From assembly GCA_045649405.1 (NCBI GenBank), contig JAZRPW010000015.1, positions 1-64,000 on the forward strand: DNA of 64,000 nt, written 5' to 3'. Source of the stretch: RUG11462 sp045649405. GTDB lineage: Bacteria; Bacillota; Clostridia; Oscillospirales; Acutalibacteraceae. Shown one piece after another: positions 8,741 through 18,800 of the stretch (within the stretch, counting starts at the first letter, position 1; each line of letters opens with the position of its first letter). Below the pieces are notes generated by a model. It had not been told where the DNA came from. It was given only the letters and a program-made list of their open reading frames with translations, and ran no database searches. The position numbers were made by a program, and so were the translations under genes.

Positions 8741-9236
8741 AATTACTTTCAACATCAAAAAACAAAACTTTGTTGTTTAAATCAAGATAAAATTCTCCAA
8801 TAAAATTGCCTAAGATTTTCTCGTTAAATTTGTCACTATAAGTCCAATTGCAATCGTCTAAATTCAGGTCAATTTCTGGTACACTTTTACCATTCTTTAA
8901 AGAGAATTTTTCATTATTTACAATTAAATCTTTTTCTTTCCAATCATAATTCTCTTTAAAATCTTTAAATTGTTCTTTATTTAAAACGATGTAACCTTGC
9001 ATCCAATAAGATGTTGGTCCAATGTCAAAACTTCTATTAGAAATAACTGCAGACTGCCACAAACAACTTTCAAAATCTTCAAGCAATGAAAATCTATCTA
9101 AAAGTGGTTGCTTTTCAGTTCTATTAGTAACAAAATCATTTAGTTCAACCTTGTCATCGCATGAATTGAACATCAAAAAGCATATAGAAGTTAGTAAAAT
9201 TATAGCAACTAAAACAAATGCTATTCTCTTTTTCAT
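8739..9236 (-). CDS. Small membrane-anchored or lipoprotein-like protein of unknown function
   Basis: A 165-aa protein that I do not recognise. It opens with MKKR and a long hydrophobic segment (about residues 5-22), then FNSC near residue 26, which could be a poor lipobox. If so it is a lipoprotein, otherwise it has an N-terminal membrane anchor. The rest is acidic, rich in Asp, Asn, Phe and Trp, and would lie outside the cell. It is transcribed alone from a promoter divergent from metK. Confidence 0.7.
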   Translation of the reverse strand: MKKRIAFVLVAIILLTSICFLMFNSCDDKVELNDFVTNRTEKQPLLDRFSLLEDFESCLWQSAVISNRSFDIGPTSYWMQGYIVLNKEQFKDFKENYDWKEKDLIVNNEKFSLKNGKSVPEIDLNLDDCNWTYSDKFNEKILGNFIGEFYLDLNNKVLFFDVESN

Positions 9237-9255
9237 TTTCTCATCTCCTGTTTTT

Positions 9256-9283
9256 ATAATAGCACAATTTTACTTTTTTTCAA
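9256..9283 (-). promoter_or_regulatory. Promoter of the gene at 8739-9236
   Basis: On the minus strand, TTGAAA (9283-9278) and TATTAT (9261-9256) are 16 nt apart. CAGGAG lies between the -10 box and the ATG at 9236. It is divergent from the metK promoter 15 bp away. Confidence 0.55.
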
Positions 9284-9297
9284 CTAAAATTTTTCTA

Positions 9298-9326
9298 TTG
9301 ACATATTGCGTTATGTGTTATATAAT
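9298..9326 (+). promoter_or_regulatory. Consensus sigma-A promoter of metK
   Basis: TTGACA (9298-9303), a 17-nt spacer and TATAAT (9321-9326) make a perfect match. The start near 9333 lies directly before the SAM riboswitch. Confidence 0.85.
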
Positions 9327-9344
9327 AATTATCGTTGATAAAAT

Positions 9345-9490
9345 CCTTATCAAGAGTAGTGGAGGGAAAGGCCCTGTGAAACTACGGCAACCTGACTTTA
9401 TGTTAAGGTGCTAACTCCTGCAGTTTTCTGCGAGATGAGGTTTAAATTAAAGCCAAAATCCGCAGGTAATTTTACTTGCGGATTTTAAAT
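9345..9490 (+). promoter_or_regulatory. SAM-I (S-box) riboswitch of metK
   Basis: The aptamer spans about 9345-9440 with the family's conserved pieces: CTTATCAAGAG, GGAGGGA, GGCCCTGTGAAAC, CGGCAACC, AAGGTGCTAACTCCTGCAG and the closing GATGAGG. The terminator AAAATCCGCAGGTAA / TTACTTGCGGATTTT (9455-9486) shares its CGCAG side with an alternative antiterminator. SAM binding should stop transcription before metK, giving feedback control of SAM synthesis. Confidence 0.96.
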
Positions 9491-9538
9491 TTTTAAAAGG
9501 ACTTTATCGCAATTTAATTTGAAAGGAATTTTAAAAAA

Positions 9539-10720
9539 ATGAGAAAGTTATTTACTTCTGAATCAGTTACTGAAGGACATCCTGACAAAGTTTGTGATTT
9601 GGTTTCAGATTCTATTTTAGACGCTATGTTCGAACAAGACCCTTACTCACGCGTTGCTTGTGAAACTTTTGCAACAACCGGCTCTGTTACTGTAATGGGC
9701 GAAATTACTACTAAAGCACAAGTTGATATTCCAACTATCGTTAGAGAAACTCTTTGCAAAATCGGTTATGATTCTGAGGCTGCTGGATTTAATGGTAATA
9801 CTTGCGCTGTTAATGTTTCACTTGACAAACAATCACCTGATATTGCTATGGGTGTTGATAATTCTTTTGAGCTTAAAGGCGGCGAAGAAGATGAGCTTAA
9901 TCAATTCGGTGCAGGCGACCAAGGTTTAATGTTTGGTTATGCTTGTAACGATACAGATGGATATATGCCAATCGCAGCTTTCTATGCTCACAAACTTTGT
10001 GAAAAATTGACCGAAGTTAGAAAAACAGGTGTTCTCACCTATCTCAGACCAGATGGCAAGTCACAAGTTACTGTTGAATATGATGAATTTAACAACCCAG
10101 TTAGAATTGACGATGTTGTTGTTTCAACTCAACACACAGAAGATATTGACACAGAAACTTTGAGAAAAGATGTTAAAGAATACATTATTGACAAAGTTAT
10201 TCCTGCAAGTTTGGTTGATGAAGATACAAAATACTTTATTAACCCAACAGGCAGATTTGTAATTGGCGGTCCTCAAGGTGATACAGGTCTTACGGGTAGA
10301 AAAATCATTGTTGATACTTATGGTGGCTACGCAAGACACGGTGGCGGTGCTTTTTCCGGTAAAGACCCAACAAAAGTTGACCGTTCTGCAGCGTACATGG
10401 CAAGATATGTTGCTAAAAACATTGTTGCAGCCGGTCTTGCTGACAAATGTGAAATTCAATTGGCTTATGCAATTGGTGTTGCAAAACCTGTTTCAGTTTC
10501 TGTTGAAACATTTGGCACCGGCAACTATTCTGATAGCGAAATTGCAGATGCAGTTTCAAAAGAGTTTGATTTACGCCCTGCAGCTATTATTAGAGACTTA
10601 AATTTACGCAGACCAATTTACGCACTCACATCAAATTATGGTCATTTTGGAAGAGATTTAGAAGAATTCACTTGGGAAAAGACAGACAAAGTTGACGCTC
10701 TCTTAAATGCAATTAAATAA
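9539..10720 (+). CDS. metK: S-adenosylmethionine synthase
   Basis: This 393-aa enzyme makes SAM from methionine and ATP. The signatures are all present: GHPDKVCD near the N-terminus, GAGDQGLMFGYA in the middle and GGGAFSGKDPTKVDRSAAY with the catalytic lysines. GAAAGG precedes the ATG at 9539. It is a single gene behind a SAM-I riboswitch and is followed by its own terminator. Confidence 0.97.
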   Translation: MRKLFTSESVTEGHPDKVCDLVSDSILDAMFEQDPYSRVACETFATTGSVTVMGEITTKAQVDIPTIVRETLCKIGYDSEAAGFNGNTCAVNVSLDKQSPDIAMGVDNSFELKGGEEDELNQFGAGDQGLMFGYACNDTDGYMPIAAFYAHKLCEKLTEVRKTGVLTYLRPDGKSQVTVEYDEFNNPVRIDDVVVSTQHTEDIDTETLRKDVKEYIIDKVIPASLVDEDTKYFINPTGRFVIGGPQGDTGLTGRKIIVDTYGGYARHGGGAFSGKDPTKVDRSAAYMARYVAKNIVAAGLADKCEIQLAYAIGVAKPVSVSVETFGTGNYSDSEIADAVSKEFDLRPAAIIRDLNLRRPIYALTSNYGHFGRDLEEFTWEKTDKVDALLNAIK

Positions 10721-10726
10721 ACTTAA

Positions 10727-10757
10727 AAATCCACGCATTTTTGCGTGGATTTTTTTG
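10727..10757 (+). terminator. metK terminator
   Basis: Hairpin AAATCCACGCA-tttt-TGCGTGGATTT followed by a T-run. Confidence 0.85.
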
Positions 10758-10783
10758 CATAATAACTTTAGGAGGTAATTATT

Positions 10784-11005
10784 ATGCAAAATTTACATGA
10801 AGTTAAAATTGGCACAAGAGATAGGTTGCTTAGAGCTTGGGAAAACTCGATGCAGTTAGTAAAAGAATTCAAAACCTGCGAAAGTTTGATTGATGACTGT
10901 GATGATGCTAAACGTATGTTTTCAAAATTCGCAGAAGATGAAGGAAAACATGCCGCAGAGTTCAAAGCAGTTTTGCTTGATTATGAATTAAGACATAAAA
11001 AATAA
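10784..11005 (+). CDS. 73-aa helical protein, possibly ferritin-like
   Basis: AGGAGGT lies 8-9 nt before the ATG. The protein is charged and should form two helices. The C-terminal helix has an E-x2-H spacing (EDEGKHAAEFKAVLLDY) that recalls one half of a rubrerythrin or ferritin-like four-helix bundle, and the N-terminal helix carries several acidic residues. At 73 aa it is about half a normal ferritin-like domain, so a metal site would require a dimer. It lies between two terminators, so it is a separate transcription unit. The function is not known. Confidence 0.75.
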   Translation: MQNLHEVKIGTRDRLLRAWENSMQLVKEFKTCESLIDDCDDAKRMFSKFAEDEGKHAAEFKAVLLDYELRHKK

Positions 11006-11033
11006 GGTTGGAGTTTTCTCCAACCTTTTAAAT
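11005..11033. terminator. Terminator between the 73-aa gene and the convergent AEC gene
   Basis: Hairpin AAGGTTGGAG-tttt-CTCCAACCTT. It is T-rich on the plus side and serves both convergent genes. Confidence 0.8.
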
Positions 11034-11966
11034 TTAGCCAATGAAAATTGCAAACATAATAGGAATTGTTATAACTGCAATTGTGTGAGAAATAAGCGCC
11101 ATTGAAGCACCAGTTGTTGTATCTCCACCGTAAGCCGCTGGGAAAACAACTGTATTAATTCCAAGCGGTGTTGCATAAGCCATTAATGTAACAATTATTG
11201 TTGTTTGGTCTGCACCAACTGCTTTTAAACCAAGCACAAAAATTGATGGCAAAACAATCAGTCTAAGCACTGTTGCAAAATACACTCTGCCCTGCACCAA
11301 TAATTTTTTCAAATCATAATTAGCAACAACAAAGCCAGTTAAAATCATCGCAATCGGTGTCATACAAGCGCTTGCAGATGAAATTGTATCACTCAAGAAT
11401 TTAGGCAAATACTTGCCTAAATCCAACAAGCCCATCAATGCACCTAGAATCATACCAACAAACACCGGATTAATTAGGTTTTTAAGCGGATTTGAGCCAG
11501 TTTTAATTGGAATGAGAATAACAATACCCCAAGTATAAACAACCAAATTAAGAGGCAAAATAAACATCAGATAATTAAACAACATATCATCGCCATACAT
11601 TGCTTTAATTACCGCTGTACCCATAAATGAGAAGTTGCCGAATGTTAATGCGTATTTATAAATATTCTTTTGATAAGCATCTCTAACAAAATAGTTTGAC
11701 AAAACAAACGCAATTGCTAAAGCAACAGCCAAAATAACTGCGCTATATAAAATCAACGGATATTTTTCAGAAATACTTTTAACAGTACAATACTGCATAA
11801 AATTATTCATTACAAGTGCAGGAACCAAACAATAATTTTCAAGTTTAGACAATGCACCTGGTGTGTCTTGTGGCAAAATTTTTCCTTTATTAAGCAAATA
11901 GCCGATTACAATAAAAGAAAACATTACCAACATTTGTGTTAGTGTTGAACTAAACACCTGAAACAT
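11034..11966 (-). CDS. AEC-family transporter
   Basis: This is a 310-aa auxin-efflux-carrier family permease with about ten hydrophobic helices. It has the usual N-terminal GYLLNKGKILP segment, NFSFMGTAVIKAMYG in the middle, and MAYATPLGINTVVFPAAYGGD near the end. AAGGAAG precedes the ATG at 11966. It is only distantly similar to the AEC protein at 3961-4950 and lacks its duplicated N-terminus. It is transcribed alone. Relatives move malate, malonate or amino acids; the substrate here is unknown. Confidence 0.85.
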   Translation of the reverse strand: MFQVFSSTLTQMLVMFSFIVIGYLLNKGKILPQDTPGALSKLENYCLVPALVMNNFMQYCTVKSISEKYPLILYSAVILAVALAIAFVLSNYFVRDAYQKNIYKYALTFGNFSFMGTAVIKAMYGDDMLFNYLMFILPLNLVVYTWGIVILIPIKTGSNPLKNLINPVFVGMILGALMGLLDLGKYLPKFLSDTISSASACMTPIAMILTGFVVANYDLKKLLVQGRVYFATVLRLIVLPSIFVLGLKAVGADQTTIIVTLMAYATPLGINTVVFPAAYGGDTTTGASMALISHTIAVITIPIMFAIFIG

Positions 11967-11996
11967 TTAAACACTTCCTTTAATATAACTTTTAGT

Positions 11997-12025
11997 ATTA
12001 TAACACTTTTCATTATTAAATACAA
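11997..12025 (-). promoter_or_regulatory. Promoter of the AEC gene
   Basis: On the minus strand, TTGTAT (12025-12020) and TATAAT (12002-11997) are 17 nt apart. Confidence 0.6.
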
Positions 12026-12076
12026 TCTATATTTTTTAATTTTTTTATGATATAATAATAAAAAAGGAGTGATTTT

Positions 12077-12832
12077 ATGGCTCACAGAGAATTTATTAGA
12101 GAAACTGACAATCATAAACTTGCTTTTTTATTCATTCATGGAATTGTTGGCACGCCCGACCATTTCAACGCAATAATTGATATTATTCCAGATGAATTTT
12201 CGATTTATAACATTTTGCTTGATGGTCATGGAAAGAAAATTGAAGATTTTGCACACACTTCAATGCAAAAATGGGAAGAACAAATTGAAAAAATTACCAC
12301 TTACCTGTTTTCAAAATACGAAAAAATAATAATTATTGGTCATTCAATGGGAACTTTATTTGCAATTGACATTGCTGCAAAATTTCCTGAAAAAGTTAAA
12401 AAAATATTTTTGCTAGCAGTTCCTTTAACTGTTTTTGTAAAACCAGTTGCGCTTAAAAGTTCACTAAAAGTTGCTTTTGACAAAGTTGATGAAACCGACG
12501 AATTAGCAGTTGCTATGAAGCACGGTGCAGGTGTTGAACTTGAGCCAAAACTTTGGAAATATGCTTCTTGGGCACCAAGATTTATTGAACTGCTTTTAAA
12601 AATTAAGGACACAGAAAAAACACTTGAAAACTTAAAAGTACCAACAATTGCAATTCAGTCAAAAAAAGATGAATTGGTAACCGAAAAAAGTTATGAAACA
12701 TTATGGTTACACCCCCACATTCAAACTTTTATGTTAAAAAATTCAGGACACTATTTTTATGAAAAGAATGATTTAAAAATTATTTTGAAATTGTTTAATG
12801 ATAAAATTTTGGAAAATAAAAATCCAACCTAA
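12077..12832 (+). CDS. Alpha/beta hydrolase, carboxylesterase-like
   Basis: A 251-aa cytoplasmic serine hydrolase. FIHGIVGTPDHF forms the oxyanion region, GHSMG holds the nucleophile S90, D198 (SKKDELV) is the likely acid and H225 (SGHYF) the base. The size, short cap and motifs resemble carboxylesterase/monoacylglycerol lipase types (EstA/YvaK-like), which cleave short-chain or monoacyl glycerol esters. AAAAGGAG precedes the ATG, and a TATAAT at 12051-12056 is probably the -10 box. It is transcribed alone. The substrate is inferred only from the family. Confidence 0.85.
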   Translation: MAHREFIRETDNHKLAFLFIHGIVGTPDHFNAIIDIIPDEFSIYNILLDGHGKKIEDFAHTSMQKWEEQIEKITTYLFSKYEKIIIIGHSMGTLFAIDIAAKFPEKVKKIFLLAVPLTVFVKPVALKSSLKVAFDKVDETDELAVAMKHGAGVELEPKLWKYASWAPRFIELLLKIKDTEKTLENLKVPTIAIQSKKDELVTEKSYETLWLHPHIQTFMLKNSGHYFYEKNDLKIILKLFNDKILENKNPT

Positions 12833-12853
12833 TCAAAGGTTGGATTTTTTATT
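12819..12853. terminator. Bidirectional terminator between the hydrolase and GH5 genes
   Basis: Hairpin AAAATCCAACCT-aatcaa-AGGTTGGATTTT with T-runs on both strands. It overlaps the end of the hydrolase gene. Confidence 0.8.
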
Positions 12854-15800
12854 TTACCATCTATCAAAGACGTATGGATCTGCATAACTTGCCCAATTGT
12901 TTACCATTGCTATATAATCATCGCTTAAATCTAAATTGCCATAATTATTATTTTTAAATTGATAAGCTACATATGCAATTGAACGAGAATTATTAGCAAT
13001 ATCATCTTCAGCAAAGTCAGCATAAATAGTCTTGGTTTTGCCATTTAAGTCAAAACTGAAATAACCACGGCCAACAAACTTTTTGCTAATGTTTGCAGTA
13101 GTGATATTTACAATTGAACCAACAATACCTTTGAATCTACCTTCGTTGTAGTACTTATCAGACAAATATGGAACTGTAGTCCAAACCAAAGCATTTTTTG
13201 AATTATATTTTTCGGTTTCAAATGTAATATCATTACTTGGCAACCTGTCTTTAAATGCAATAATTGTTCCTATATCTACTTTAACACCCAAAGACTTAAT
13301 TTCATCTAGCAAATCAGTATTAAATTCGGTGTAGAAACGAAGACCAGATTTTTCAGAAAGTCTAATTGCTGCGCCATAACTCATTTTAACTTCACCTAAG
13401 TACAATGTTTTAAGGTCAAGACTTTCTTTAATTATTACCAGTTCGCCTTCATCATAATAATTTGTTCCGTCAAAATAAGCGATAAAATTAGTCTTATTAC
13501 TTTCAGGTAATTTAATAGAAGAACCATAACTTAATGTTGCATAATGAACATCATCAATAACAATGTCTAATGGTTGATTTTCATCAACTTCATTTTTAGC
13601 AGTCATTTTTGCAATTTCGGTTATATATTTTGGATAAGTCCAGGTATAAGTGCCTTTATCATAAGTAATTGTAGAATAATCCCCGTGGTCTTCCCAAATA
13701 ATTGCTTTTATACCATATTCTTCAAACAACCCAAAAGCATTTTGAACCCAAACTTCTCTAACGTCATCATTAATCCATCTTGCAAGACCAATTTCGCCGA
13801 TTACACAAGGCATTCCTTTGTCTAAGAATTTTTGTGTTAAGCCATCTAAAGTTGCATAATAATGTGCAGGATTTGTTGACTCAATATACCAGTGAACTGA
13901 TGGAATAATGTGGTCATCTGTTGCAACACTTGGTAACCATAATTTATTGATTTGATGCAAATCTTTTTGGCCACCATAAGTTTGAATCATCAAATATCTT
14001 CTATTGTTATTGCCACCACTTGCTCTTACAGTTTCATAAAACGCTTTGTTTAATAAATTTAATTTATCAAAATAAGAAGTATCATGACCATACCAGTCGC
14101 CATTGCCATCTTCTGTTGTAGTAAGATCTTGCGCTCTTATTTCATTCAATGATTCAAAAATCAACTTTTCGTCATATTCTTCAAATCTTTCACAAATTTG
14201 CTCCCAAACACGAGATAAAATTGCTTCTGCATTATCATAATCAGGATTTGAAGGGTGAACATTGAAATAATAGTCAGAGTCGTGATGAGTATTGATAACA
14301 ATATACTTGAATCCAGCTGTATAACACATATCAACAACTTCCTGAATTCTGTCCATAAAGTCATCATCAATGGTATAATTATTATTTGGATTTATAAATG
14401 CATACCAAGTAATAGGAATTCTAATGGTATTAAAACTTTTAGCAACCAAGTCAAACAAATCTTGTGTTACATAGTCATACCATCTTGCCATATGCTCATG
14501 TTCATAGACTGTGAGGTCGCCATAACCCTTACCTTCTTTATGAGCATCAAATGTATTACCCAAGTTCCAACCTGCAGTCATACCATCAACATAATCAACT
14601 GCATTTCTAATAAAGTCAGTTTGAACCCTTGAAATTTTTGTTGTTTCATCAAAAGCGTTTTCATGAACAGATACAACATTATTTACATTAACGCTCAACA
14701 ATGACTTGCAATTAACAAAAGCGTAAGCCAAGATTTTTCTTAAAGAACTTTCAAAAATTACTGATGATAAGTTTTCACAGCCATAAAAAGCATATTCATC
14801 AATGATTCTAACATTACCTTCAAATCTAATTGAAGTAAGTGTTTTGTTATCTTTGAATGCATTTTTATCAATGTTTTCAACAATATAATCATCTATTATA
14901 GATGGAATTAAAATATTTCCACCATTACCTTTATAGCCACAAATTGTTGCAATTTCTTTGACAATGTAATATTCAAATTCACTATTTGTGGTTGGATAGT
15001 TTTTGTATCTATTATTTGAAACATATTTGTAAGAATAACTGTTTCTTGTTGTATAAGCTTCATCAGATAAATCTGCTACAAAATTGCAGTTATAAAACGC
15101 ATTTTCGCCAATTGATGTAATATAATCGCCAAAATAGAATTCTTTGATTTCTGTACAGTTGTAAAATGCTGATGCTGCAATTGTTAACAGCTCATCGTAA
15201 ACATCAACTCTTTCAAGTGATGTACAACCAGAAAAAGCGCTTTCTCCAATTTTTTGAACAGATTTCATTGAAACTGACTTAAGTGATGTACAGTTTTTAA
15301 AAGCAGACGACTCAATTGTAACAATAGTTTGTGGTACTAAAACCGTTTTAATCGTTGCATTATCTTTTAATGCATCGCTACCAATGATAGAAACATCAGT
15401 TCCATCAATAGTTGAAGGTATTACAATATCTTTAGAATTGCCTTTATAACTTAAAATTTTAACACTTTTTGTCTCGTTCTTGAAATCAAAATAATATTCA
15501 AAATCATTATAAATATCAATATAATCAATTAAATTATTATTACAATAATCTTTGATATAATCACTATTAATATTGGCGTACAACGAAGTGCAACCTTCAA
15601 AAGCAGTGCTTGAAACATTAGTGCATGTTTTTGGAAACGTTACATTTGTAAGTTTAACACAACCTTTAAACGCATTATCTTCAACCGCATTTAAACCATT
15701 ACCAAAAGTAACAGTAGTTAAATTTGGATCATTTGCAAAAGCATTTGCTTCGATAGTTGTAACAGAATCAGGAATTACCACATTTCTTAAAGTCAAACTT

Positions 15801-18800
15801 CCTGATAAAGCGCCTTCTTTAATTGTTGTTACAGGACAACCTTTATATTCAGGTAAAATTTCAACATCTTCAAGTCTTAATCTATAACCTACAACCGATG
15901 CAGTACCATCGCCATTAAGTTCATAATTTATATCACCAAGTTTTTCTTGGATTGTGTGTAATTCATCAATATAGCATGCATTAGTGTTTCCGGCTGTTTT
16001 ATAAAAGATTCTTGTAATATTACTTAAATCTCCATTTGAAACAAGATTTTTATAATAAATTGTGTACCAAGTACCTGTCGAAGTCCAAGGTAATGAATAC
16101 GAATATTTGACAGTAGTATCAGCTGCAAATTGAATAGTACCACCGCTGCCTTTAAACCAAAAACGAACACCATCTCCATCAAGATGAACACCGTTATAAC
16201 CTCTCCACAATTGGTTACCATCAGAATGAGCCCAGTTCATAGTACCGAATGAATTCAAGTTAAATGCAGTACCTTCGCCAACATAACCTGCAACTTGTCT
16301 ATTGAGATAATATCTTTCATCAGACCCACATATGTAGGTGTTATAATTTGCGAGAACTGTTTTAACTTCGTAATCTTGCATTTGTGGGTAATCTTTTATA
16401 ATAAAGTTAGATGAAGGTTCTGCCTCAACAAAAGCATCAGTTTTCTTGAACGAGAAATAATCAATCCTAATTTCAAAACTTGCATTTGGTGCAAAACTTA
16501 ACTTTAATTCAGTTGGACCATCAAAATAATTCTTTGTAATTTGCAAAGTTCCGATTGCTGCTTTCGTAAAATGTAATGAAGAATAGTTTGCGTCAGTAAA
16601 CGGAACGTTAACATATTTTCTTAAATTATTTAGCGCAACGTGATATTTTGTGTTACAAACCTTTGCATAAATCATTGCATAAACATCATATTCTCCAACT
16701 TCAAGTTCAGGCAATTCAAAAGAAATGTAATCAACCTTTGAAGTATTAGCAACATAACTTCTGTTCCCGTCCGAAGTTGTTCCAACCGTTGCACTACCAG
16801 CAGAAGTTTTTGGATTTAAATCTTCTGCCTGCAAAATTATTTCATTATCTGGATAATGATAAACCGTTATTGGAGAAAACTTAAACTTAACATTTTTAAT
16901 TGCAGAAGACCCTGTTACTTTAACGTTTATCGTTGTAACCTCTTCTGGATTTTCAATATTTTCAGCATTCAACAACATTGTTTCAGTTGTACCTGTTCCA
17001 TAAATATATTGTTTAATGCTCTTTCCTATTCCATAAAAAGTTATTTGTACTTGTGCGGTTGCATCTTCACCGGAAGAATTATGACAACTTATATTCTCAA
17101 CATTGATTTGCAAGAAACCAGAGCCATTTTTAGCTTTATTTACTGCCTTTGCAAATTGTTCAGGGTCTGCGTTGTAATTAATGCTAAATGGATTTTTATT
17201 AGCAGATGAACCATAAGTTGAAGATAAAGTTACAGAACCATCTTCAAAATATTCTGCTTTTGTTACAGATTCATTAATAAATCTTTTTGATGAGAATTTA
17301 TAAGCCTGTTCATCATTTTCATAACTGTCAGCAGCAGTTGTTTCAGGACCAAAAGTGAAAAACTCATCTATGTAAATAGTTTTATTAGAAGCGCTTGTCA
17401 TAAACTGAACAGTATAATCGGTGTCTTTAATATTTTTGCGAATATCGCTATTCATATCAGCCTTAAAATGCATATTAGAATACTTGCCATAGTAATAGAA
17501 AGTTACCCATCTACCTTCTGTGCAAGGGTCTAAATAAATTTCTGCAATGATATTTATGTCAGACGCTCTTCTTATTCTAACTGTATGACGAATATCGGTT
17601 TTATACCAGAACATAAAACCAATGCCGTCTAATCTAACCTTGTTAACACCAACTTTTTCATAAGCACCTTGCTTTGAAACAATTGCTAATGAAGATTTGT
17701 CATAATAATTGCCTTCTTCGGAGCATAAAGTACCAGAACCACCATTAGTTGATTTATCGTAAGTTCCATAAACACTCTTTACTTCAAAATGAGCTGGTAT
17801 TGGATAGTTTTTGTCAGCAATTTGCTCATATGGAAGTCCGTGTAATTTTAGCGGTCTTGACTCCATTTCTTTTCCGCAATAAATGCAAGTTTTAACTTCA
17901 ATACCATCACTATCATTAGTTGCCTCTACTTTAACCGTCCAGTTAGATGCAGCGTGACAATTTTTATATTTATCGCCATCAAAAACAATAGATTTAGGTT
18001 CAATATCAAACACATTAACGCTTTGTTCCATTGTAGTTAAATCATTAGCGTAATAAACCGTTTTGTCATTATTGTTTCTTGTAAGACCAACACACGCCAC
18101 GGTTGGAATTTTGCCAAGAACATTACTTTCATCATTTGAATAATCATTTGTAATCCAAGTGTTGCCAGTGATTTTAGGACCAAGTTTTGAATTTGGTTTA
18201 GCAATGCTTACAAGATATCTATAAGAAGTGTCAAAAACATTATTTCTAATTACTGTGTTTTCATCACTTGGCAAACAAAAATCATAAGCACTAATACAAG
18301 CAGCAGCACTTGTGTTACTACCTAATCTGTTGTCATATTGGAAATTGTAACCTGCAAATCTTAATATATTATCTTCAAAAGTACAGTTTACTAATTTGCT
18401 ATCATCATTAGTATTAGTTCCGTCATACTTTAACGCTTCATCGCCAAGCCAAAGTTCAATGTCATATTGACAATATTCCACCAAATTGTTAGAGAAAGCG
18501 ATGTTCGTGAAAACACTATTATTTCCTTGGCAAGTTAACCCTGCATCGTAACATTGGTAAACCCAACAGTTGTCAATAATCGCATTGTCAGTTGAGCCGT
18601 AAAATTCAATACCATTACCATATCTAACAAAGTTTGAGTATCCTTTTAATTCGCTACCACCAATATAACCCACTTCACAGTTTGTTATTGTGTTATTTTT
18701 GCTACCATTATTAAATGATATGCCAAGGGCACCTGTGTAACGAATACACAAGTTATCAACTCTAATATTGCTATTTGGGCCGCCTGAGAGAATATTTCTG

